DNA of 64,000 nucleotides. Source: Malania oleifera (Eukaryota; Streptophyta; Magnoliopsida; Santalales; Ximeniaceae). The stretch covers positions 53,993,457 to 54,057,456 of the forward strand of contig NC_080420.1 in assembly GCF_029873635.1 (NCBI RefSeq), read 5' to 3'. This document shows, piece after piece, positions 43,878-54,000 of the stretch. The notes beneath the pieces are model-generated. The model saw only the letters and a program-made list of their open reading frames with translations, did not search any database and had not been told where the DNA came from. Every line of letters starts with the position of its first letter. Within the stretch, counting starts at the first letter, position 1. A program made the translations under genes and the position numbers.

Positions 43878-45230
43878 AAAGCAATGTTCTTGGAAAGTAG
43901 GTTACCAACCTTAAACCACCCTCACACTATAGCTTCCAAACACTATCCAAACTAACTAAATGGTTCCTTTTAACCTCACCCACACCTGAGCACAAAAAGT
44001 CTCGTCAACTTTCTAACTTCTGAGCAACACCAATGAAATCTTGAAAGGAAACAAAAAGTAGTTTGCCTTCCCAAAGTAGAAAACACCCCTCTCCAAGCAT
44101 CCAGGCTCCTAGCTACCCTTACCATCAATAGATTCCAAAAGGGCAAGACACGAGGATTACTGCCTAAAGGAACACCTAAATAAGAAATGGGCCAACCATG
44201 GACAACACACCAGCCAACTCTGCAAACTATGGTTCAAAGCCTTGATCGAAAGCAGTATCCGTTTACCCACACTTAGAAAGATTAATCTTAACCCTAAAAC
44301 CCTTTTCAAATACTTGCAAAAATAAGTAAGCAAACTAAGAAAAGAACTTAAATCGTCATAAAGGAATTAAAAATGAGAAACCATTACCACTAGCAAATTA
44401 TAATGGGAAACAATTACCTCCTAAGAGTCCATCCTAAGAACCTTGATCACACCATTCCCAACACTATGGATAATTATCCTACTAAGAACATCTACAACAG
44501 TAGTGAACAAAAAAGGAGATAATGGATCACCATGACGAATAACCTAAAAGCGCAAAACGATGATTTAAACTCAGCATTAACTGCCATTGAAAAACAAAAT
44601 GGAGGACAAAGGTAAAGATAACTGTAATTCATTTTCTCCATTGAGAACCAAATCCTTTGCCCCAAATACCCAATACCAAAGGTATCCAACTCACTCTTGC
44701 TTTTCAAAATCCAACTTAAAGACGACCCCCTCCTATGACTGCATTTCACACCTTTGACAACTTCATTAGCTACCAAAGTTGCATCCAATTTCGTGACCAA
44801 TAAAGTTACTCTAATAACCCAAAACCTCACTTAGTCTATTTGCCAACGCCTCATACATAATCATAAAATCCCCTCAGCTTAATGGCTTTTTCTTGCTTGG
44901 GCACCAAAATAATAAGTTTGAACTAACACACCTTCCCAAAACTCCATTATCAAAAAACTGTCCCAAAAACCTCAAGAAGATCTTCCTTAAATGTCCCAAC
45001 TCTAAAAGAAACCCATAGTAAAGCCATCTAGCCTGGGGCCTTCTCCTTATCCATCTCAAATACCACTTTCCTGACCTCCTCCTCCTCAAAGGGTCTCTCT
45101 AGTCAATCCCCCTTCTCCCCTTACATAAGGACCAAACAAGTCCTTCTAGTATGGCTCCACAAATAGCCTTCTCCAAATACAACTCCTTCTAAAAGGAGTA
45201 ATCTCCCAGAATCAAAACCGGCTTCTAACA
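43878..45230 (-). mobile_element. LINE-3, reverse transcriptase region
   Basis: From right to left on the minus strand it has FEEEEVRKVVFEMDKEKAPG-like wording (about 45090-45030) followed by LDGFTMGF. A stretch VTKLDATLVANEVV...SWILK follows (44790-44690), then the RT fingers and palm with decayed catalytic surroundings (44650-44500). SFWNLL and VARSLDAW near 44100 form the thumb. It joins 37540-38247 across the gypsy element. Frameshifts and stops throughout. Confidence 0.8.
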
Positions 45231-45870
45231 AGGTTATTAAAATCAGAAACCTACATAGATTGCTAAGAACTGGTCAAGGATCGGAAGATTCTACTAACTA
45301 TATATATAAATACAGAAAAAGCATTTTGGATGTTATTTTTTCATAAATTTCCAAAATATAAGCTTGCAAAATTGGCTAGTAAGTGTTGAACACTCAAAAA
45401 CTGACAAGTAACCCTATGGTAGAGCCCTTATATGACCAAAAAATAAAAAATAAAAAATGAACTGTTCAAATTGTTGCATTCCTAACTCAATCAAAATGGA
45501 TTATAATGAAAATGAAATAAACACTAACAAAAAAACAAGAAATATAATTTTTCTAAGACAAATTACTCAACAACTATATAACACAATGTACAATTTTCTT
45601 TTTAAAGTCTTAGAAGTCAAAAGCTAAACTATCTAGGTCGTAAGCATCCAAGCTAGTGTTTGTCTCATTAGTATCACTAAGACCATCACCATTGAATTCA
45701 TCACGCCCATCATTAGAAGCATCACTATTATTATCATTATTACTGTCAAACGCATTAATGTTTTATTTATTTTTATTCTTAATGTTTAAAGTTTGCACCA
45801 CTTAATAATCACTAATGAACCAAAAATAAATTTGAGTCATAATTTTGGTAATATAAAATCATCCAAATCA
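45231..45870 (-). other. Insertion inside LINE-3, possible hAT-like transposase tail
   Basis: This stretch interrupts LINE-3 and has no LINE similarity. The minus strand from about 45755 to a TAA at 45610 reads as an acidic tail (DGRDEFNGDGLSDTNETNTS, then SLDAYDLDSLAFDF). This style is common at the C terminus of plant hAT-like/BED transposases. No terminal repeats found. Weak call. Confidence 0.3.
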
Positions 45871-46540
45871 CTTCCTAAGTAATCCATTTCATGTATAAAT
45901 TACACCAAACAAACTCCTTAATGAAACTTGCGTGTTTTCTTCCATTTGTAATAGAAGAATTTCAAATTTCAATTACTTTCTTTCACTTCAAACTTTGACT
46001 TTTGCCTCAGACAAATTTCCTCTTTCCAAAGAATAACATCCAACTAATTCTAACAGCTCCACCGTCTTAGCCTGCTACTCAATCAAATTAACCTCCTCAA
46101 ACCTATCAATATCTTTAATCTTCTTAAAACTATTGTTCTTTCTAGTCCAGTGCACAAAGCTCCCGCATATGCAAGGTCTAGAGAAGGGGCGGATCATGAT
46201 GGATTTACAGTACGCAATCTTAACTTGCATCTTTGCAAGAGGTTGTTTCCATGCCTCAAATTCATGACCTCCGGATCACACAGCAACAAATCTACCGCTG
46301 CGCGACTCCCCTTCATTCTTTCTATTACCAATAGGCCCAAAACCTCTTTATTCTACACTTTAAATTTTAATTTATTTTTAGCACATTTCAATTTTTTCAT
46401 AAAACAAAAACCCTCCACAACTCATTCTCCCCACCAACCTCTAATCAAATTAATGAAACCTCAATGCCCTAGCCTCATATTCTCAAATCTAAACATACCA
46501 GGCCCCAATTAGCACAACTCAAATAAAGAACCATGGGCCA
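45871..46540 (-). mobile_element. LINE-3, endonuclease-RT linker, split by a SINE
   Basis: The minus strand near 46510-46420 reads LGPGMFRFENMRLGH, the usual linker after the LINE endonuclease. The Lys- and Glu-rich linker follows down to 45880. A SINE interrupts it at 46145-46315. LINE-4 begins directly to the right, with its poly(A). Confidence 0.7.
46145..46315 (-). mobile_element. tRNA-derived SINE with 9-bp target duplication
   Basis: It is flanked by TTCTTTCTA on both sides (46136-46144 and 46316-46324). The minus strand reads GGGGAGTCGCGCAGCGGTAG (box A region), then AGGTCATGAATTTGAGG (decayed box B), AAACAACCTCTTGCA, and ends GGGAGCTTTGTGCACTGG. This is the layout of the widespread plant Au-like SINEs. 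It lies within LINE-3. Confidence 0.85.
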
Positions 46541-47707
46541 ATTTTTTTTTTTTATTAATAGCAAACAAATTTCATTAGTAGGGAAGAATTTACTAGGAGG
46601 GAGAATAAGAAATCTCTCAAGAAATCTGGTTCAGACCAGAACAAAAAAAAAAACTAGAACAACAAAAGTCATGCCAACCAATTCCTCCAATCCCTATTTA
46701 TAGCCTAAAAACTAGCTTCCCTGAAAACTCCAAACCTAACACACCATAAAGAAGTCAAAAATTCAATCTCTTTCCGCACCATTGGTGAGTTCAACTTCTT
46801 CCCAAAAAAACCCGTGCAGTACGTTCCAACCATAAACCCCATAAAAACAGCATACTTGCTACACTTCACAGGGCTGACCTATCCACCCTTTTCCAAAGCT
46901 AGAGAAAGAGCAAACTAACAAATCTTCCACTAAATAGGGGCAAACCCAACACTCTTCCATAAAACAATTTGTTCCATACCCTCCATGCAAAGTCCCAATG
47001 CAAAAAGAGATGGGAGGCTGTTTCGGAATTCCTATAATAGAGCATGCAAACATCCATGGAGAGAGCCTTCAAAGGCCTCCAAATCTGCAGCAAGATATTG
47101 GTGTTGATTTTATTAAGCAGAACCAACCAAGTAAATGCTTTTATTTTTGGGGGAACTTTAACCTTCCAAATAATATAAGGAGCAAAAGGAGAGTTTGAAT
47201 TCAAAAACTCATAGAATGATTTACAAGAAAACACCTCAGATTGATTTACACACCAAGAACGAACATCCATTCCCAAACATAAGTTGCAATTGTTAAACAC
47301 GGACAAGCAAGACAACTCCACCATCTCCCCATCACAATTCCAAGAGACTGGAGAGCAGCTCACATTGTTCGGAAAAAAATAAATAACTCAGTTTGGCTCA
47401 TAGCACAATCTAGAAAGACAAGAAAAATAAGTGGAAAAAGAAACATTCCCAAGCCATGGGTCCTTCCAAAAAACAAATCCGGGAACCCCCCACTTCAAAT
47501 TTAAAGTGAGGGGGTGAAAATAGAGTAAATCCAATAAATAGACTTCCATGGACTCCCTAAAGAACATTTCAAACAAGCATTGGTATCCCATCCATTCCCA
47601 TTCAACCCAAACTTACTACATATAACTCTACGCCACAAGGAATTATCTTCTAAAGGGAAGCGCCACAACCATTTAGCTAAACAAGCGGTATTTTTAGACA
47701 CCAAGTT
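46541..47707 (-). mobile_element. LINE-4, 3' end with zf-RVT
   Basis: A T run (46541-46553) marks the poly(A) tail. On the minus strand 47704-47388 reads VSKNTACLAKWLWRFPLED and WKSIYWIYSI. The region 47363-46899 has SFYEFLNSNSP, IIWKVKVPPKIKAFTWLVLL and SETASHLFLHWDFAWRVWN (zf-RVT). ORF2 is broken by stops. It continues beyond a hAT element. Confidence 0.85.
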
Positions 47708-48646
47708 TCGGGGTATTCATGGGTTGGGTTGGGCCCAAAATTCCAACTGATCCAGTCTTGTAGATTTGGCAAAAAATCAATCCTAAGCCGAACCATTGAG
47801 GCTGCAATTTGGATCAGTTTAGGTTGGTTTGATTATTGGATAGGTTGGGGTTGGTGGTTTAGCTTGTTTGAAGGTGAAGTATAAAAGGAAAAAAAAAATA
47901 CACACCCACACATAAAGGAATTTGAGTGATATTTTTGCCAAACATTATAACATATGTTACTTTGAAAACACTACTTTTACTGGTGTCATTCAAGTCACAT
48001 ATATATGGGGGAAAAAAGAAGAAAGAAAAGAAAAAAAAAAATAGTATTAATGTAACATTACGATGTAAGATAGTAAGTACTTCAAAATTTTCAATTTTGC
48101 ATTGATAACACAAAAGAAAGAAGTTTCTCAAAGTAATAGAAGAAATATTATGTCTATTGTCCAACATGCACTGTGTCAACCAAATTAATTCATAAAATGT
48201 AAAATATTTTGCATTGATAACATAATATAAAAAGGTTCTCAAAGTAATAAAAGAAATATTATTTCTATTGTCTAACACACATACTATCAACAACATTAAA
48301 TAATAAAAAGTAAAATATATCCATCGTCTTTCAAAAGGATCAAAACATTATATCCAAAAACATTACTACAATAGAAGTAAAACCAAAAATATAAAATTAA
48401 AACATTCCAAAATGTGCCAATCCCACTATCCACCTTATGTATTCTTTCATCCCAAGTAGTTGTAGGTATTATTATATGCATTGGAGGCGGGTCAAGCGGG
48501 TTAGACACTAAACCAGCAAACCATCTGATATAGTCGGATTACACAAAATGAAAAATTGCAAACCAACCCATAAACCATTTGAAATCAATTTTTTGGGCCG
48601 GTTCGATTTGGATTGGGTGGGTTAAGCAGATTGTTGAACACCCCTA
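47708..48646. mobile_element. Non-autonomous hAT element, 939 bp, 8-bp target duplication
   Basis: It is flanked by a perfect ACCAAGTT repeat (47700-47707 and 48647-48654). The ends are TCGGGGTATTCA and TGAACACCCCTA, inverted repeats matching at 10 of 12 positions. The 8-bp duplication and the GGGGTGTTCA ends are those of the hAT superfamily. There is no transposase frame. An internal segment of about 115 bp is duplicated in tandem (48085-48310). Confidence 0.9.
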
Positions 48647-49214
48647 ACCAAGTTACCAAGACACAACACACCCCCCCCCCCCTCTCCTTTTTAGACCTAC
48701 AATCCTCCACCCGACTCACTAAATGGTCTCTATGACTCCCCACACCGGACCACAAAAGATTTCTCATGATTCTCTCAAGCTTATTAGCGATCCCTATTGG
48801 AATTTTAAGAACAAATAAAAAATACAGTGGAAGAGAAAAAAAGCGCATCCTTCCAACCATCTAATCTCTTCGTTACCCTTTCCACTACTAGATTCCAAAA
48901 ATATGCCCCTCTAGGATTCCCTCCCAATGGAACCCCTAAATAAGTTAAGGGCCAATCCAATAAACCACACTCCACATCTGCAGCCCAATCACTAGTTCTC
49001 TCAATGGGTACAGTCAAAGGCTGTTAAACCACTCTTCCCACGTTAACTTTAAGCCAAAAACCCTCCCAAAAACTTGAAGAATGCCCAAATTTCTTCTAAA
49101 CGAAGGGTTATGATCATCAAGGAAGAAAATGGTACCATCAGCAACTTGAAGATGAGAAACCACCACCCCCTCATTCCCCACACCTAACCCTTAACCAACC
49201 TATCGACATCAGGT
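48647..49214 (-). mobile_element. LINE-4, RT C-terminal region
   Basis: The minus strand has SHLQVADGTIFF and DDHNPSF (49170-49110), FGRVFGLKVNVG, WPLTYLGVPLG and RLDGWKDALFF (48960-48850), then IANKLERIMRNLLW (48790-48740). This order is typical of L1-type RT. Confidence 0.85.
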
Positions 49215-49487
49215 TTTAAGGACCCGCTTTGGGTTGCCAACATTTGGTGACCACTTTGGAATCAAACAATTTTTGAAAACAAAGACCTTTATCTTTTTAA
49301 ACGGAGTTACCACTTCATTTTATTTTTTGAAAAGGCGAAATAAAGGAAAACCTTTTTTAAAGAGATCAAGTTTGGGAGTACAATTGTGAATAGGGAAGGT
49401 AACACTTTGAATTCCTATTATTGAGAATTCAAAGGGTTAGGATCCTAAAACACCCATTCACATGAATGGTTACCTTGCTAACCTTGC

Positions 49488-49522
<35 letters not shown>

Positions 49523-51248
49523 TCCTATAAATGATTTTTGAAAGAACAAACTCTTTGAATGGCTTTCAAAGTATGCCTAACCAAAATACTAAGCATACAA
49601 AGAACATAAGGAATCACAAACATACACACACACACACACACACATATATATGCATCCAAACAATGAAGGGAAATGAAGAGTAGGAGGAGGGATTTAAGTT
49701 TTTTTGTTTGGTATGGCTGAATCTACGAAGTAGATTGCCTACATATCCTTGGAAGAGGAATTAAGTCATCTGTAGTTTGAAAAAACAATTTTGTTTTGAA
49801 AAACATATCAAACATGAATTTGTATGATTTTGGTTCCTTTGGGAGGATAACTATAAAACTCAACTTCCTCTGGTTTATCTTCTAGAATATTGCTTTTTAA
49901 TCCATTCAATAGTCGCATCATGAATGATTCATTAAAAAGGTAAATTTTCTAAACGACAAGTTTGGTTTATTTTGAAGGAAAAAAAAAATACCATAAAAAA
50001 CCATTTGAAAAGTGTAGATTTTTGGGAGGAGAACCACAAATCAGCCTTGACCATTTTTTGAAAAGATTGAAGCACACCCGAACGCCGCTTCATGGATGTA
50101 TGACCCCAAGAAATTTGAAAACATTGCAAAAACCATTAATTTTTTTAGAAAAGTGCAAATTCCAATTCTTTGATGAAAAAGTTGATTTTTTGTAGAGAAA
50201 CCATGAAAACTCTAAAGAAAAGATCAATCAATATCCATTGCATTAATATACTTGGAATCCCAAAGGAAATCAAGAGAGAGTGCAAAATGAGCACTCTCAA
50301 GATTTGGCGGCTGACGACATGCAGAGATCGTCGACCGCCTATAGCCAACGGCTACATTTACAAAAAGAAGAGAGGCCGGTCAACCGCCTAGTGTGGTCGA
50401 TCGACCGCCTAAAGAAAAAGTTCAATACACATGCATGATTTTGACATTCTAACATACTTTCTCCTATGAAATCATGAAAGAAACATGTCCTGTGATCTCT
50501 AACATACAATTTTTACATAGGAAAGTATAGAAATCATGAAGCACAAATCATAATATTCAAAAAATCACACATATGCTTCAACATTCCAAAATCAATCATA
50601 TACATGGAAATGAATGACGTAAAGGGTTTGACACTGAGCTTTCTGAAGAACCCTCTATAGATCAAGTGGAAGACACCTCACTTCGAATTACACCTCCAAA
50701 GTCTCCTTCAAAAGAAGAGAAGTGTGATTTCTCTTCTTTCTATCCTTCAAATGAAAACCCTCTTGAAACTCACGAATTGATCTTGAAACCCTTACTTTGC
50801 TCCCACTTTGACGTGCTTTAAAATCCCCTAGAGAATGTCCTTTTATAGACCTTCAACGGAGGGAGCAAAAATTATTTTTGAATTTGAATTTCAAAATTCA
50901 AATTCAAAAATAACTACCAATAACTGCCAATAGTTGTCAACCATTAACTATCTATGTCAAAGGTTGACATGTGACATTAATGGGACACATGGTCGGTTCA
51001 AAATCTCCAGCCAATCACGAGAGAAGTCAAAAAATTCAAATTTGTTGCAAGCCAATCGACTGCCTTAAGGAGCCAGTCGCCCACCTGTAGAATGGGACGC
51101 AATAGCTAGTTTTAGAGAGGGTCGTTTAACCACCTTAAGAGGCCGGTCAATCACCCAGTGAAAATCATGCTTCTCTTTTTTACTATTCCTAGAGTTTGGT
51201 GTCTTCATTTGGGTCAAAGTTAGTTTGATCAAAAAGTCACTATCAACA
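49215..51248 (-). repeat. Insertion in LINE-4, probable LTR (LTR-K)
   Basis: LINE-4 wording stops at about 49215 and resumes at 51249. The minus strand begins TGTTGATAGTGAC at 51248. It has a TATA box (50843-50850) and motif clusters such as GGCCGGTCAACCGCC (51050-51165 and 50300-50410). The left end (GGACCCGCTTTGGGTTGCC) resembles ends of long plant LTRs. I could not find target duplications. Two open frames here are short and not gene-like. Confidence 0.5.
49487..49645. repeat. Opposed (GT)n and (CA)n microsatellites
   Basis: GT repeats with a CG-rich end (49488-49520) and CA repeats (49622-49643) lie about 100 bp apart in inverse sense. Confidence 0.9.
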
Positions 51249-51947
51249 CCCTCTTTCAACTATCCTATCCACCATCCTACTTAAGACATCAGCTGCAAGG
51301 ACGAACAAAAAGGGAGATAACAAGTCTCCTTGTCTAATGCCTCTCAAAGTAGTAAACCAAGATTTAAGTTCACCATTTGCAATAATCGAGAACCACACAT
51401 TAGACAAGCAACCCCTAGTACACTTGCGCCAACACTCCCCAACCCTTTTTCACAAAGACCTTATCCAAGAAACTCCAGGTCACTCTATACAGACTCCCTC
51501 GTCTTATTCCTACGGATTTCCTCCACCACCTATAGCATCCACTATTTGTCCCCCGCCCCCAAAAAAAACAAAAGCACTCTAGGCACTTGAAACAGTATCA
51601 TTAAGCATTGCACTCAACCTATCAGCTAGAACTTTAGTGATAATTATGCACACTAAAGAGAAGACTAATAAGTCAAACCCCTCAACCTTGGAAGATCTAG
51701 CTTTCCTAGGCACCAAGGCCATAAAAGAGGAATCAATACTATTGCTCAAAATCTCATTCTTATAGAAATTAGCAAAAACTTTCAACAAATCACCCTTAAC
51801 AATCTCCCAACAATCTGGAAAGAAATCCATGTCAAAACCGTCTATGCCTAGAGCCTTATCTCCATCCATCCCAAAGACCACCCCTCCCCCCAACTTCCTC
51901 TTCATCAAATGGTCTCTCTAGCTAGTGCAGCTAATCATTGAAGATAG
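51249..51947 (-). mobile_element. LINE-4, RT N-terminal region
   Basis: From the right on the minus strand it has GMDGDKALGIDGFDMDFFPDCW, FMALVPRKARSSKVEGF and ITKVLADRLSAMLNDTVSS (51860-51590). A decayed palm follows, then ADVLSRMVDRIVERG-like wording at 51295-51250. It is cut by a solo LTR at 51948. Confidence 0.85.
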
Positions 51948-54000
51948 TGTTGGCCTTACAAGGCTTAACATCCTGTTTTGATGCTAACAAACAAGTGGAA
52001 CTTAACATATTTGGTTAAGTGATGACATTTCAGGACTTAACTATGAGAAAGCAAGGTCAAGTGTTCAAAAGGATTCATGAAAGCTTATACTTCAAAGAAG
52101 GATGATCATATGAAGCTTAAAGCATGGATTCAAGGATGACTTATTAAAGCCTGAAGAAAATGAGAACATGGATGTTAAAGAGCTTAAAGTATACCAAAGC
52201 TTGAAGAAAAGCAAGAGAGATAAAGAAAAGCAAAGCAAGAGAGCTCAAAGAAAAACAAGCATGAAGATTCAAGCGCCAAGAATGTCCAAATTCCTAGAAG
52301 TCTTTATGTAAGTGCTACATATTTTAAATATCTTTTGAAATATGATGAAGCTCATTAGGATGCAACAAAGACTTAGAGACCAGTTTTTTTAAAACCCTAG
52401 AAAATGTTTTTGAAAAGTCACATTTAAGTCTTTCAAATAACAAAAGGTTTAAAAGATTAAAAAATTAGAAGTTTTGAAAAAATTGACCAGTCAGCCGACT
52501 GACCAAGATTGTTCTGAATTATCTCAGCCGACTGACAAAAATTTCCAAGTTGAATAACTGCCCAGCCGACTGACCATTTTGACCTATGATCAGTCAGCCG
52601 ACTAACAAGCCTAGCCGACTGACACCTTTTGAACTATGTTCAGTCAGCCAACTGACAAATTAATGGAATTAATTTATAGAGACAGAAAGGTCTCAGCCGC
52701 CTGTCCAGCCGACTGACCTTGTATAAAATGCTTACCCAGTCGCCTGACCAGCCGACTGATCCTACAAGAATTCAAATTTTGAACTCCAATGGAAAAATTC
52801 TAAAAATTAGTTTTTCAAACATGAACGTTATAAAAACTTGGTGGACACTCCAAGTAACTTGGGAAACAAGGAAACTCACTCTAAAAAGTCTATAAATACT
52901 CCTTTAACCCAAGGAATCAAATCACCCAAGCATAATATCAGCATTCAAGCTTTCCAAATTCAATCTTCTCTTGCTCAACTCATTGCAAAACTAATTTGCT
53001 AAGTTAATCTGAAGTGCTTAACCCATCCTACCCTCGTCTTTACTGCTGATCTTTATCTAGAGAAGGAATTGGTGAATTCTATACTTGAACTTCAATTCTA
53101 TTTCATCTTGATATTTAAATTCTTGAAGTACAAAGTGCTTAATTTGTACTAATCTGCTCTGTTTGATAGTATTCTTGTACGCAACATTTATTTCGTATTT
53201 CTTGGACGATTCAAGGTGCTTGGATCGTTGACCAAGCATAGGGTATCGCTTGGAGAGGTGCAGCTCTAGCCTATTGAAGGAGTGTGTAACGGTTTTGTTT
53301 CGCCTAGAAAGGAACTAGTTTAGTGAATCCTTAGGCGGTTTGCCTAAGGCGAGGACATGGGCTGGGGATAAGCCGAACCTCGTAAAAACCCGGTGTCACT
53401 CTCTTTCCCTTACTCTCTTTAAATTCCAGCAAATATATAAACTGCGTGGATGATTTAATTTCTTAATCATATATACTACGTAATTTGGAAATTGAATAAA
53501 CTTAAGTTTAATTTGGTTTTGGGATTGCGATAACCGAAAGGAAGTACGTTGGTTGATCAATACTTTGCGGAAACCTCAAAGGGAGTACGTTGATTGGTTA
53601 ACACCCAAATACAAATTAACTAAGAGTTTATTTAAATTCTGAGTTGTTGGGAATTTGAGTTGTGGTTTGCATTGAAGAAACAAATTTCATTACTACAGGG
53701 CTTAAATCAAATTTATATACACAAGACTATTAACAAAAGCTAAGAAATGCTATAAAACTTTCTTGATTGAATATTTGATTGATTGAATATATTGAATGGT
53801 TTAAAGTTTGGTTGATCAATTGGTTACTTTGTTGGTGAATGGTTGTGGATTGAATATTGTTTTTCAGAATTGAATAAAGACTTAAAAAGTATTTGTTGTA
53901 AAAGAATTAAAAGAGGTTAAGAATTCGTAAAAGATTTAAAAGAAATTTTTTAAAACCCAATTCACCCCCCCCCCCTCTTGGGACTACACCTTGGTTTTCA
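51948..54000 (+). repeat. SIRE-like solo LTR (LTR-C) in LINE-4
   Basis: TGTTGGCCTTACAAGG to GGTTTTCA, 2053 bp, with near-identical flanks GATAG and TATAG (4 of 5 match). It contains a motif array with seven exact AGCCGAC cores (52488-52762), a TATA box 128 bp later (52891-52898), GGACATGGGC and AGCCGAACCTCGT blocks (about 53354-53380), and a C tract (53964-53975). No internal region, so it formed by LTR recombination. Confidence 0.9.

Noticed and set aside
52488..52762. CRISPR-like array
   Set aside because: Units are short, imperfect and irregularly spaced, spacers are not uniform, and the context is a plant LTR.
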